The notes below the pieces were generated by a model. It was not told the DNA's origin. It saw only the letters and a program-made list of their open reading frames with translations, and searched no databases. Source: Streptomyces sp. NRRL F-2580 (GTDB taxonomy: Bacteria; Actinomycetota; Actinomycetes; Streptomycetales; Streptomycetaceae). Taken from it: 64,000 nt of DNA. The position numbers and the translations under genes were made by a program. Each line of letters begins with the position of its first letter. The stretch's first letter is position 1. Location: the NCBI RefSeq assembly GCF_000720115.1, contig NZ_JOIR01000035.1:79950-143949 (forward strand), written 5' to 3'. Positions 28,853 to 37,387 of the stretch are shown piece by piece.

Positions 28853-29851
28853 TCAGCGGGTCGCGAGGAGGGTGAGGGTGTCGATCACACGGTTCGAGAA
28901 GCCCCACTCGTTGTCGTACCAGGCGACCACCTTGACGTGGCGGCCGTCGACGCGGGTCAGCTCCGAGTCGAAGATCGACGAGGCGGGGTTGCCCGTGATG
29001 TCGGAGGACACCAGCGGGTCGTCCGAGTACTCGAGCACTCCGGCCAGCGGACCCTCCGCGGCGGCGCGGTACGCCTCCAGGATCTCCTCGCGCGTCACGT
29101 CGCGGGCCACGGTCGTGTTGAGCTCGACGATCGAGCCCACCGGGACCGGCACGCGGATCGAGTCGCCCGAGAGCTTCCCGTCGAGCTGCGGCAGCACCAG
29201 GCCGATGGCCTTCGCGGCACCGGTCGACGTCGGCACGATGTTGACACCGGCGGCGCGGGCACGGCGCGGGTCGCGGTGCGGGCCGTCCTGCAGGTTCTGC
29301 TCCTGCGTGTAGGCGTGCACCGTCGTCATGAAGCCGTGCTCGATGCCGGCGAGGTCATCCAGTACGGCGGCCAGCGGCGCGAGCGCGTTGGTCGTGCACG
29401 AGGCGTTCGAGACGATGGTGTGCAGCGCCGGGTCGTAGGTGTCGGAGTTGACCCCGAACGCCAGGGTGACGTCGGCGCCGTCGGACGGCGCGCTGACGAG
29501 CACCTTCCGCGCACCCGCCTTGACGTGGGCGCGGGCGGCCTCGGCGGAGGTGAAGCGGCCGGTGGCCTCGAGCACGATGTCGACACCGAGCTCGGCCCAC
29601 GGCAGCTGCGCCGGCTCCCGCTCGGCGAGCACCTTGATGCGGCGCCCGTCGACGACGAGGACGTCCCCGTCGACGGTCACCGGGCGGCCGAGCCGGCCGG
29701 AGGTGGTGTCGTACGCGAGCAGTCGTGCGAGGGTGGCGGGCTCTGTCAGGTCGTTGACGGCGACGACCTCGAGGTCGCTGTCGCGCTCGAGGAGCGCGCG
29801 CAGCACGTTGCGCCCGATGCGGCCGAATCCGTTGATGGCAATGCGAGTCAT
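28853..29851 (-). CDS. gap: Type I glyceraldehyde-3-phosphate dehydrogenase
   Basis: 332 residues, ATG with AAGGGA upstream. NGFGRIGRNVLRALL (NAD site), SNASCTTNALAPL (catalytic Cys), HAYTQEQNLQDGPHRDPRRAR (catalytic His nearby), NIVPTSTGAAKAIG and WYDNEWGFSNRV are intact. The enzyme converts glyceraldehyde 3-phosphate to 1,3-bisphosphoglycerate with NAD. It is not next to pgk/tpi, so this is probably an extra copy rather than the main glycolytic gene. The downstream minus-strand gene is separated by a strong hairpin. Confidence 0.95.
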   Translation of the reverse strand: MTRIAINGFGRIGRNVLRALLERDSDLEVVAVNDLTEPATLARLLAYDTTSGRLGRPVTVDGDVLVVDGRRIKVLAEREPAQLPWAELGVDIVLEATGRFTSAEAARAHVKAGARKVLVSAPSDGADVTLAFGVNSDTYDPALHTIVSNASCTTNALAPLAAVLDDLAGIEHGFMTTVHAYTQEQNLQDGPHRDPRRARAAGVNIVPTSTGAAKAIGLVLPQLDGKLSGDSIRVPVPVGSIVELNTTVARDVTREEILEAYRAAAEGPLAGVLEYSDDPLVSSDITGNPASSIFDSELTRVDGRHVKVVAWYDNEWGFSNRVIDTLTLLATR

Positions 29852-29974
29852 GAGCGATGTCCCTTTCGTTCGCCACCAGATTCGCGTTCCGCGCGCGCCC
29901 GCGACAGCGGCGTGATCGCCATGGTTCAAAAGGATCCCGCCACGGCGGTGGCGAGCCCGTCGCCGGGCGACGCG

Positions 29975-30931
29975 CTATTCGCCCTGGGTGAAGGTGCGCC
30001 GGTACTCGGTCGGGGTGGTGCCGAGGATGCGCTGGAAGTGCAGGCGCAGGTTCGCTCCGGTGCCGAGACCCACGTCGGCGGCGATCTGCTCGATGCCGCG
30101 CTGCGAGCGTTCGAGCAGCTCGCGCGCCACGTCGACGCGGGCGCGCATCACCCACTGCATCGGTGTGTACCCGGTGTCCTCCGCGAAGCGTCGCGAGAAC
30201 GTGCGGGGCGAGACCCCGGCGTGCCGGGCCAGTGATTCGAGCGTGAGCGGCTCGCCCAGCCGGTGCAGCGCCCACTCGCGTGTGGCCGCGAACCGCTCGC
30301 CGAGCGGCTCGGGCACGCTGCGCGGTACGTACTGCGCCTGGCCGCCGCTGCGGTAGGGGGCCGCGACCAGGCGCCGGGCCGCGTGGTTGGAGGCGGACAC
30401 GCCGATGTCGCCCCGCAGGATGTGCAGGCACAGGTCGATGCCGGAGGCGGCGCCGGCCGAGGTCAGCACGCTGCCCTCGTCGACGAAGAGGACGTTCTCG
30501 TCGACCCTGACCAGCGGATGCTTCGCCGCGAGCGCACGGGCGTAGTGCCAGTGGGTCGTGGCGCGCCTGCCGTCGAGCAGGCCCGTGGCGGCGAGCGCGA
30601 ACGCGCCCGTCGAGATGGCGGCGAGCCGCGCGCCCCGCTCGTGAGCGGCGATCAGCGCGTCGATGACGGCCCGCGGCGGATCGTCGCGGTCCGGGAAGCG
30701 GTAACCGGGGACGAACACGATGTCGGCCCACGCGAGGGCCTCCAGCCCGTGCGTCACGTGGTACGCCAGGCCGTCCCCGCCGGCCACGAGCCCCGGCGCC
30801 GCCCCGCACACCCGCACCTCGTACGGCATGCTCGCCCGGGTCGTGAAGACCTGCGCGGGGATGCCGACGTCGAGCGGCTTGGCGCCCTCGAGGACGAGGA
30901 CGGCGACACGGTGGAGACGGGAGGCTGGCAC
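29975..30931 (-). CDS. GlxA-type AraC family regulator
   Basis: 318 residues, GTG start. The N-terminal DJ-1/PfpI-like domain (residues about 8-190) has AVLVLEGAKPLDVGIPAQVF, ADIVFVPGYRF and AISTGAFALAATGLLDGRRATTHW. The C-terminal AraC DNA-binding domain has TLESLARHAGVSPRTFSRRFAEDTGYTPMQWV and QIAADVGLGTGANLRLHFQRILGTTPTEYRR. The usual nucleophilic elbow Cys appears as Thr (STGAFA), as in other GlxA regulators. It lies upstream of gap on the same strand with 123 bp between and may regulate it; that is only a guess. Confidence 0.92.
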   Translation of the reverse strand: MPASRLHRVAVLVLEGAKPLDVGIPAQVFTTRASMPYEVRVCGAAPGLVAGGDGLAYHVTHGLEALAWADIVFVPGYRFPDRDDPPRAVIDALIAAHERGARLAAISTGAFALAATGLLDGRRATTHWHYARALAAKHPLVRVDENVLFVDEGSVLTSAGAASGIDLCLHILRGDIGVSASNHAARRLVAAPYRSGGQAQYVPRSVPEPLGERFAATREWALHRLGEPLTLESLARHAGVSPRTFSRRFAEDTGYTPMQWVMRARVDVARELLERSQRGIEQIAADVGLGTGANLRLHFQRILGTTPTEYRRTFTQGE

Positions 30932-31048
30932 GGGCTCGAGGGTACGCGGCGCCGGATCCCGGACCCCGTGCCGCCACCGCCCTCGGCGGTCGGGCAGGGT
31001 GCTGCGGAGCGCACCGTGACCCGGCGGGCTCCGCAGCGCCTCATGTCG

Positions 31049-32953
31049 TCAGCGGTCTTGGGAGAGTTCGTACAGCTCGCGGAAGCGGCCGCCGTTCAGG
31101 GACACCAGCTGGTCGAAGGGGCCTTGTTCCACGATGCGGCCGCCGTCGAGGACGACGATGCGGTCGGCGAGGCGGCAGTTCTCCATCCGGTGCGTGACGA
31201 TCACCGTGATCCGGTCCTCCTTCATGTCCCGCAGGCCGGAGAAGACCATGTGCTCCCCGCGGGGATCCATGGCGCTCGTCGGTTCGTCCATGACCAGCAG
31301 GCCCGGCTTGCGGTGGAAGGCGCGGCCGCAGGCCAGTCGCTGCCACTGGCCGCCCGAGGGCTCGTGGCCACCCCAGACCGAACGGGCCAGCAGCGTGTCC
31401 AGCCCGTTGGGGAACTCCTCGACGGTCGTGCGCATGCCCACGGCGTCCAGCGCCTCCCACACGGCCTCCTCGCCGCGTGGGTCCGGCTGGCCGAGGGTGA
31501 TGTTCTCCCGCGCGGAGAACGGCCAGTACCCGTAGGACTGGGTGACCAGGCCGACGTGCGCCCAGGCGGAGCGCTGGTCCGCGTCGGAGGTGGGCACGCC
31601 GTCCCAGGAGACGGTGCCGGAGGTCGGGGCGGTCAGTGAGGTCAGCAGGCGGATGAGGGTGGACTTGCCGGCGCCGTTCTCGCCGATGACGGCGACCACC
31701 TCACCGCGGGCCAGCGTCAGCGTGACGGGGCCGAGGGCGGGGGCGTCCTTGCCGGGGTAGGTGTAGGAGGCTTCCTCCAGCCGGATCTTCTCCGGGGCGT
31801 TCTCCATCACCTGCGGGCCGCGCGGGCCGGACTTGTCGGCGGCCTCCTTGACGAAGGTGGTGTAGTCGCCGAGGTAGAGCGCGTGCTGGAACATGGCCGC
31901 CCCGTAGACGACGAGCTGCGACAGGGCGGCGGTGGAGGTGCGCATGGCGACGATGGCCGTGCCGGCGGCGGCGATGGCCATGTAGCCGCCGACGACGAGC
32001 CCGGCGAGCACCCCGTACGTCGCCACGACGAAGACCCCGGACGCGGTGGCGGCGATCAGGTAGACGACGAGGTAGCGGGGCGCGGAGCTGACCATCTTGG
32101 AGTCGATGCGCTCGCAGACCGCCGCGTACCAGTGGTGGGCGTAGGGCCGCATGCTGTTGCCGCGCAGCTCGTCGGCGAGCTTCGGGGTGGTCAGGTGCCA
32201 GCGCATCATGTGCTTGATGTTGCGGGAGGCGACCGTCTGGTTGTGGAGGCGGTAGTCGAGGCGGGCGGCGTAGACGGAGCCCAGGCCGCGGGGGACCACC
32301 GACAGCAGGAGCAGCGGCAGCAGTACGGGGTGGACCACGGCGAGGACGGACGCGACCGCGATCATGTCGATCATGCCGCCGGTGAAGCCGAGGGCGTCCT
32401 GGAGGAGCATGGCGGAGCGGGCGGAGCCGGTCTCGGCGGCCTCCGAGCGCTCGGTGAAGTCGGGGGCGTCGTAGGCGGCGAGCTCCACGTCCATGTGGGC
32501 GTCGACCATGGCGAGGTCGGCGAGGGTGGCCATGCCGGGGTTGAGGCGGCGGGCGGCGCTGCCGGAGGCGATGGAGGCCAGCGCGCCGAGGGCGGTCATC
32601 GCACCGGCGACGACCAGGGGCCAGGCGGCGGCCGCGACGCGTTCCTGGACGCCGTCGCCGGCCAGGAGCGGGACCATCGCCCGGGAGATCGCGGCGAGCG
32701 CTGCCGCCGTGCAGATCCCGCCGAGGATCTGGGCGGCGACCAGGACGTGGAAGGCGGTGCGGTTGACGGCGAGGGCGAGCCGCGCGGTCTGCCGTAGGGC
32801 GGACGGGACGCGGCGGGCCATGTGGCCGAGCGACAGCGCCTCCATGGTCTCGTTGTGCTGGCCCCAGGTGTACGTGAACTCCGGGGGCGCGGGTGGTGCG
32901 GGTGGAGCGGGTGGGGTGACGGTCTTCTCTTCCTCGGCCTGCTGCTCGGACAT
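31049..32953 (-). CDS. ABC exporter (fused permease and ATPase)
   Basis: 634 residues. Of two in-frame ATGs the inner one (32953) has AAGGAG seven bases upstream. A Pro/Ala-rich N-terminus, about six transmembrane helices (residues 65-340) and a C-terminal ATPase follow: Walker A GENGAGKST, PSGGQWQR signature, Walker B LLVMDEPTSAMD, switch VTHRM. Single-gene half exporters work as homodimers. Its ICxxS-free helices and the signature starting with Pro (PSGGQ) rather than Leu resemble exporters in natural product or lantibiotic loci, but no such locus is here. Confidence 0.87.
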   Translation of the reverse strand: MSEQQAEEEKTVTPPAPPAPPAPPEFTYTWGQHNETMEALSLGHMARRVPSALRQTARLALAVNRTAFHVLVAAQILGGICTAAALAAISRAMVPLLAGDGVQERVAAAAWPLVVAGAMTALGALASIASGSAARRLNPGMATLADLAMVDAHMDVELAAYDAPDFTERSEAAETGSARSAMLLQDALGFTGGMIDMIAVASVLAVVHPVLLPLLLLSVVPRGLGSVYAARLDYRLHNQTVASRNIKHMMRWHLTTPKLADELRGNSMRPYAHHWYAAVCERIDSKMVSSAPRYLVVYLIAATASGVFVVATYGVLAGLVVGGYMAIAAAGTAIVAMRTSTAALSQLVVYGAAMFQHALYLGDYTTFVKEAADKSGPRGPQVMENAPEKIRLEEASYTYPGKDAPALGPVTLTLARGEVVAVIGENGAGKSTLIRLLTSLTAPTSGTVSWDGVPTSDADQRSAWAHVGLVTQSYGYWPFSARENITLGQPDPRGEEAVWEALDAVGMRTTVEEFPNGLDTLLARSVWGGHEPSGGQWQRLACGRAFHRKPGLLVMDEPTSAMDPRGEHMVFSGLRDMKEDRITVIVTHRMENCRLADRIVVLDGGRIVEQGPFDQLVSLNGGRFRELYELSQDR

Positions 32954-33449
32954 GCTCATTCTCCTTCAACCGGGTTGCTGTGGAGGCCAGTTCGGCTGCA
33001 CCCGCGCATGGCGAGGAGGCCCGGGGCCGCAGTGTGCGGAGGGGCCGTCGCGGGGTCGCTGCAACTGGGGGAGTGAGTACAGCGCAGGCCGTCGGCCGGA
33101 GCAGCGGGATCTGGCCGACCTCGCGGTGGCGGCGCCCTTGGCACGGCCGCTGATCGTGTCCGGGTGCCGCCGGGCTCCCGGAGCGCGGTGCAGCGCAGGT
33201 TGGCTGGAACCGGCCGGTGCGGGGGTCGGGTCTTCGGAAATCGCTTGCGGGCTCCGACGCGGCCCGCGCCTGCGCGGAGTACCTGCGGCCCGGGGACGAA
33301 CGGGCCCCCGCGTGGCCGCCCGGCCGGGGGAGCCGGTGACCGGCGACCGGGTGGCGGCCACGCGTCCGGGCAAGGCAGGCTGTACTCATGAGAGCGCCCT
33401 TGCGCTCGCCCCCGGGCCGGGAGCCGGCGGTCACCACCAGGTCCTTTTC
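32954..33449. other. 496-base divergent intergenic region
   Basis: Between the ABC exporter and the phosphatase. Open frames exist on both strands but are Arg/Pro-rich without protein-like composition. An in-frame GTG at about 33350 and an out-of-frame ATG at 33388 (MRAPLRSPPGREP) might reflect the original N-terminus of the phosphatase after an indel. Otherwise nothing recognised. Confidence 0.4.
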
Positions 33450-34568
33450 GTGATTGCGGAGTGCGTTCCCTTCGCGATCGCCTTGCTGGTGCTCTTCATC
33501 GAGCTCACGCCGCTCCACGTCGTCTACACCGGTCCGATGCTGGTCGCGACACCCGCCCTGGCCGCGGTGACGATGGGCCCCAAGGGCACGCTCGTGGCGA
33601 CGGCGGTGGCCGTCGCGGTCAGCGTGACCACCGCCACCCACAACAACGCCTGGGGTGGCCAGCAGGTCTATACCAACTTCCTCGCCTTGTCCCTGGTCGC
33701 TGCGGCGAGCGTCATGACGAGCGGCGCCGCGCGCACGCGCCGGGAGAGCGAGCTCAACCAGGTCCGCCGGATCGCCGTCGCGGCGCAGGAGGCCCTGCTG
33801 CGGCCCGTCCCGGACCGACTGGGCCCCGTAGGGGCGGCAAGCATGTACCTGGCGGCCGAGACGGGCGCGCTCATCGGCGGCGACCTGTACGACCTGGTCC
33901 AGACCCGGTACGGGATCCGGATGATCGTCGGGGACGTCCGGGGCAAGGGACTGCCCGCCGTACGGGCCGCCGCGGTCGTGCTGGGCGCGTTCCGGGAGTC
34001 GGTGCACTACGAGGACGACCTGGTGGAGGTCGTCAACCACTGCGGGGCCGCCCTGCGGCGGGACGCCGCCGTCGCGGGCGCCAGCGAGAGCTCGGCCGAA
34101 GGTGAGGACGCGCTCCTGGAGGCGTTCGTCACCGCGATCGTGGCCCAGGTCTCGGACGGTCCGCACGTCGAGGTGATCAACCGGGGCCATCCGCCGCCGC
34201 TGCTGCTGAGCAACGGCACGGTCGTCTCCTTGATGCCCACCCTCCCCCTGCCGCCGCTCGGTCTCGAGGAGTTCATCAGCGGACCTCCCGGGCGGACGGA
34301 CCGCTACCCCTTCGCGCCGGGTGACCGGCTGCTGCTCTGCACCGACGGGGTCATCGAGGCCCGGGACGGCGACAACGTCTTCTTCGACCTCCCCGAGGCC
34401 ATGGTGAGCATGCGCGACCACACGCGGTCGGCGTTCCTGGAGGGCCTGCACCAGGCATTGCTCCGCCACACCCAGAGCCGCCTGGCGGACGACGTCGCGA
34501 TCATCCTCGTCGACCGCATCGAAGACGAGGGCCGCCGGCCGGCCGAGGACCCGACCTGCCCGACGTAG
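33450..34568 (+). CDS. Membrane-anchored SpoIIE-family (PP2C) phosphatase
   Basis: 372 residues from GTG at 33450. Three hydrophobic segments (CVPFAIALLVLFIEL, GPMLVATPALAAV, LVATAVAVAVSV) anchor it. The cytoplasmic PP2C-type domain has GGDLYDLVQTRYGIRMIVGDVRGKGLPAV (metal-binding Asp residues), VEVINRGHPPPLLL and LLLCTDGVIEARD. These phosphatases dephosphorylate anti-anti-sigma factors in stress sigma cascades. No partner kinase or anti-anti-sigma gene is adjacent. An ATG-led peptide in another frame just upstream may mean the start is longer with an indel. Confidence 0.85.
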   Translation: MIAECVPFAIALLVLFIELTPLHVVYTGPMLVATPALAAVTMGPKGTLVATAVAVAVSVTTATHNNAWGGQQVYTNFLALSLVAAASVMTSGAARTRRESELNQVRRIAVAAQEALLRPVPDRLGPVGAASMYLAAETGALIGGDLYDLVQTRYGIRMIVGDVRGKGLPAVRAAAVVLGAFRESVHYEDDLVEVVNHCGAALRRDAAVAGASESSAEGEDALLEAFVTAIVAQVSDGPHVEVINRGHPPPLLLSNGTVVSLMPTLPLPPLGLEEFISGPPGRTDRYPFAPGDRLLLCTDGVIEARDGDNVFFDLPEAMVSMRDHTRSAFLEGLHQALLRHTQSRLADDVAIILVDRIEDEGRRPAEDPTCPT

Positions 34569-34663
34569 GCCCGTGCCCGGCAGCCGGCCCTACTGGTCCC
34601 GCCCCCACCGCCGCACCGCCCCGGCCGCGGCAAATTCGTGTGCGCCGGTGGTCGGGCCCGCGT

Positions 34664-34669
34664 TATGGT
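34664..34669 (+). promoter_or_regulatory. -10 element of a leaderless promoter
   Basis: TATGGT lies exactly six bases before the ATG at 34676, so transcription would start at or near the A of the start codon of the short leader ORF. No convincing -35 was seen. Confidence 0.45.
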
Positions 34670-34675
34670 CGGCGC

Positions 34676-34744
34676 ATGAACGTCACCGGCCCCAGCACCA
34701 CCGCGACCGCGCGAGCGACCAGCTCGCCGGTTGCCGCCGCCTGA
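34676..34744 (+). CDS. Alanine-rich 22-aa leader peptide
   Basis: Reads MNVTGPSTTATARATSSPV and ends with Ala-Ala-Ala and TGA. Six of 22 residues are Ala, the last three codons being gcc gcc gcc. It starts without a Shine-Dalgarno sequence, six bases after TATGGT. It lies 126 bases before an alanyl-tRNA synthetase-like gene and is followed by a hairpin. Run of cognate codons, hairpin and downstream synthetase-like gene together suggest ribosome-mediated attenuation. The tccgg/cgccgg part of the ORF (around 34723-34731) can also pair with the first arm of the hairpin. Confidence 0.4.
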   Translation: MNVTGPSTTATARATSSPVAAA

Positions 34745-34757
34745 CCTTCCCCTCTCC

Positions 34758-34783
34758 CCGGCGACCGGAAAACGGTCCGTCGG
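34758..34783 (+). promoter_or_regulatory. Putative attenuator hairpin
   Basis: ccggcgaccg and cggtccgtcgg pair around a gaaaa-type loop with one bulge, 13 bases after the leader stop codon. The ccggcg arm is complementary to cgccgg inside the leader ORF just before its Ala codons, giving two mutually exclusive structures. Confidence 0.35.
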
Positions 34784-34870
34784 TAGTGCCATGGCGTCCC
34801 TGCCCGGCCGGACGACTGAACGGTCCCGTTCTCCGGTGCCTCTCCCACGCTGACGCGAAGGACGCACCCC

Positions 34871-36037
34871 ATGCACACAGAACAGCTGGTCAACACGTTC
34901 GTCGAGTACTTCGAAGAGCGCGACCACCGCCGCATCGTCGGATCGACACTGCTCCCACCACCCGGCGACCCCGTGCTCTTCACCACCTCCGGCATGCACC
35001 CCCTCACCCCGTACCTGGAGGGCCGCCCCCACCCGCTGGGCAGGCGGCTGGTCAACGTACAGCGCTGTCTGCGCACCACGGACCTGGAGGAGGTCGGCGA
35101 CGCCACCCACCTGACGGTCTTCGAGATGCTCGGCACCTGGTCACTGGGCGACTACGACGGTCCGCTCAGCCTCGACTGGGGATACGGGCTGCTCACCGAG
35201 GGCCTGGGCGTCGACCCCCGCCTGCTGCACGCCACCGTCTTCGCCGGCGACGGCCAGACCGGGCCGGACACCGCCTCCCTCCGGCTGTGGCAGGACCGGG
35301 GCGTCCCCGTCGAACTCACCGTGGAGGACAACTGGTGGTCCAACGGGCCGGTCGGACCGTGCGGCCCCGATTCGGAGATCTTCCTGTGGACCGGTGACGG
35401 CCCGCCCCTATCGACACCCACCCGAGACGACCGCTGGGTGGAGGTGTGGAACCACGTGACCATGAGCCACCGCCGGCTCGACGACGGTTCCCTCGTGCCC
35501 CTTCCCCAGCGCAACGTCGACACCGGACTCGGCCTGGAACGGCTGGCCTCGCTGCTCCAGGGCAGGTCGTCCGTGTTCGAGTGCGACGTCTTCGACCCCT
35601 GGCGCCGCCTCGTGCCGAGCCTGTGGCCCCTGGACGAGACCTCGCTGCGGGTGGTCTGTGACCACCTGCGCTCGGCCATCGTCGTACTCGGCGACGGGGT
35701 TCGGCCCGCCAACACCGGACGGGGCTACGTACTGCGCCGCCTCGTGCGACGGGTGCTCACCGTGCTGTGGCGGGACGATTCCTCACGTGGTCTCGGAGAC
35801 CTGCCGGAGGAAGTGGTACGGCACACCCTGGACCACTTCCGGCTGGACGTGCGGCCGGAGGACGTGCTCCGGATGTTGCTCGAGGAGGAAGGCCGGTTCG
35901 GCAGGCTCCTGGAGCGCGGCCGGAAGGTGCTCGCCCGGCCCCGGTTCCGAGGCCCGCTGACCGTGGAGGACTTCCACTACCTCCACGACACCCACGGTCT
36001 GCCGCGCGAGCTGGTCGACAGCCTGCGGCAGGAGTGA
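34871..36037 (+). CDS. Alanyl-tRNA synthetase-like protein, catalytic part only
   Basis: 388 residues, ATG with GAAGGA eight bases upstream. It begins like AlaRS (LVNTFVEYFEERDHRRIVGSTLLPPPGDPVLFTTSGMHPL). It keeps class II motif 2 (RCLRTTDLEEVGDATHLTVFEMLGTWSLGDY), VGPCGPDSEIF, QRNVDTGLGLERLASLLQG and motif 3 (NTGRGYVLRRLVRR). It stops in the helical tRNA-acceptor domain. The editing domain and C-Ala domain of the roughly 880-residue housekeeping enzyme are absent. It could activate alanine or a related amino acid for secondary metabolism, act as an inhibitor-insensitive partial enzyme, or charge a carrier. No acceptor gene is adjacent. Confidence 0.82.
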   Translation: MHTEQLVNTFVEYFEERDHRRIVGSTLLPPPGDPVLFTTSGMHPLTPYLEGRPHPLGRRLVNVQRCLRTTDLEEVGDATHLTVFEMLGTWSLGDYDGPLSLDWGYGLLTEGLGVDPRLLHATVFAGDGQTGPDTASLRLWQDRGVPVELTVEDNWWSNGPVGPCGPDSEIFLWTGDGPPLSTPTRDDRWVEVWNHVTMSHRRLDDGSLVPLPQRNVDTGLGLERLASLLQGRSSVFECDVFDPWRRLVPSLWPLDETSLRVVCDHLRSAIVVLGDGVRPANTGRGYVLRRLVRRVLTVLWRDDSSRGLGDLPEEVVRHTLDHFRLDVRPEDVLRMLLEEEGRFGRLLERGRKVLARPRFRGPLTVEDFHYLHDTHGLPRELVDSLRQE

Positions 36038-36064
36038 CGACACGCGGTGTGCGCGAGCCTCCGG

Positions 36065-36682
36065 TCACAGGCTCGCGAGGAGGTCGTCGAGCGGAGCCGG
36101 CACCTCGTCGAGGTCCAGGGCCTCGATGAGGAGGCGGCCGTAGCGGATCTTGCGGCCCTTCTTCGTCCCGAGGAAGCGCCGCAACTGCTGCTCCCGTGAC
36201 CGGCCGTGCTGCGCGGGCTGACGCACGAAGGTCTGCCAGGCACGGAGGTCGCCCTCGGTCTCGACGACCTCCTCGACCTTCGGCGTGCCCAGCGCGCGGA
36301 TGAGCTCCTCCTCCAGGTCCGCTACGCACACGAAGATGCCCCGGCGCGGCGCCCGCGCCCGCGTCAGGCCGCGGTCGAAGAAGCCCTGCTCGCCCGCGTC
36401 GCACAGTCCCGCCAGGCGCAGGCCGAGGCCTGGTGGCCCGAGGAGGTCCGCGTACCGGGCGACGCTCATCGCCCCGCCCATCGGCACGACGCACACCCCC
36501 TCGGCGGCCAGGTCGCGGCCACGGCGTGCGGCCAGCGTCTCAACGGCCGCGAGGTCACTCGGCCCTTCCAGCAGCACCGCCGTCCGCACCCCCAGTCGCG
36601 CGGCCAGCTCACTCGCCGGCCCGCCGGAGCCGCCCCCCGCCGCCCAGTCGCTGACCTCGTCCCGGAACACGCGCATGTCCAT
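36065..36682 (-). CDS. Stand-alone TOPRIM (OLD-type) domain protein
   Basis: 205 residues. RTAVLLEGPSDLAAVETLAARRGRDLAAEGVCVVPMGG is the TOPRIM Glu strand of OLD-family nucleases, and LAGLCDAGEQGFF is the acidic Asp strand. The later region (RRGIFVCVADLEEELIRALG, LGTKKGRKIRYGRLL) matches the C-terminal half of OLD proteins. The ABC-type ATPase half of classical OLD nucleases is missing, and no such ATPase gene is near. It may be a nuclease in DNA repair or phage defence; the catalytic acidic residues appear intact. It may start at the second Met (36676). Confidence 0.78.
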   Translation of the reverse strand: MDMRVFRDEVSDWAAGGGSGGPASELAARLGVRTAVLLEGPSDLAAVETLAARRGRDLAAEGVCVVPMGGAMSVARYADLLGPPGLGLRLAGLCDAGEQGFFDRGLTRARAPRRGIFVCVADLEEELIRALGTPKVEEVVETEGDLRAWQTFVRQPAQHGRSREQQLRRFLGTKKGRKIRYGRLLIEALDLDEVPAPLDDLLASL

Positions 36683-36763
36683 GAGGCGAGTCTCCTACCT
36701 CGGCCGACGGCACGACACGGAATATCGGTACCGGATGATCGCGCGAAACGATGGAATGGAAGG

Positions 36764-37246
36764 GTGACCGGCCCCGAGATCGATGACGAACCGCCCGAAC
36801 ACCGGCGCTACGCCCACTACCTGGAGCTCCTGGAAAGCGTCCCGGAGGCGGAGGAGGCCGGCCTGCTGGCCGCAGTCCTGCGCGACGACTGCGCGTCGAT
36901 GGCGGAGTCCGCGGTGAACCGCCACCTGGAGCGCCGGGCCGCCCGGTTGCTGACCGACGCCCGCTTCCCGGACTGGGCCCGGACGACGGCCGCGGTCATC
37001 GGGGACCGGGCCTTCCTGTCCCGCCGCCTGCGCGAGTGGACCCTCCTCAGGGCGATCGCCCTGGACGAGCCGTGGACGGCCGAGGAGGTCACGGACGCGT
37101 CCGACTGGTTCCAGCGCACGGCCGTGGTCGCGCAGACCATCACCTCACCCGCGGCCCCCACCGTGCTCGCCGAGCGCGGACGCACCCGTCGCGTCCGCAA
37201 CGCGGCGAGCCGCCGTCTCCAGCGACCGCGTCCACGCGCGGGCTGA
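36764..37246 (+). CDS. Conserved hypothetical helical protein
   Basis: 160 residues from a GTG at 36764 with GGAA-type sequence upstream. Strongly helical, Arg/Glu-rich, with HEAT-like repeats visible in YLELLESVPEAEEAGLLAAVLRD, SMAESAVNRHLERRAARLL and LREWTLLRAIALDEPW. No membrane segment. It ends in a basic tail (RTRRVRNAASRRLQRPRPRAG) that could touch nucleic acid. Divergent from the TOPRIM gene. Function not recognised. Confidence 0.65.
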   Translation: MTGPEIDDEPPEHRRYAHYLELLESVPEAEEAGLLAAVLRDDCASMAESAVNRHLERRAARLLTDARFPDWARTTAAVIGDRAFLSRRLREWTLLRAIALDEPWTAEEVTDASDWFQRTAVVAQTITSPAAPTVLAERGRTRRVRNAASRRLQRPRPRAG

Positions 37247-37387
37247 TCACGGGCCGGGCGGTCAGGGGGGAGGGAGGTCACAGACCGGGACCCTTATGGA
37301 CCTCTTGCTCCGTATGTCACTCTGGCCGCTGAATCGGGTCACCCGCCTGCCGCACGACCCGGACGACCGACCGACACGGAAGCGCCC

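Noticed and set aside
29355..30977. 540-codon minus-strand frame spanning gap and the GlxA regulator
   Set aside because: Out of frame with both recognisable proteins; Arg/Pro-rich shadow.
32966..33373. 135-codon minus-strand frame between the ABC exporter and the phosphatase
   Set aside because: Arg/Pro/Ser-rich, no ribosome-binding site, no domain; treated as intergenic.
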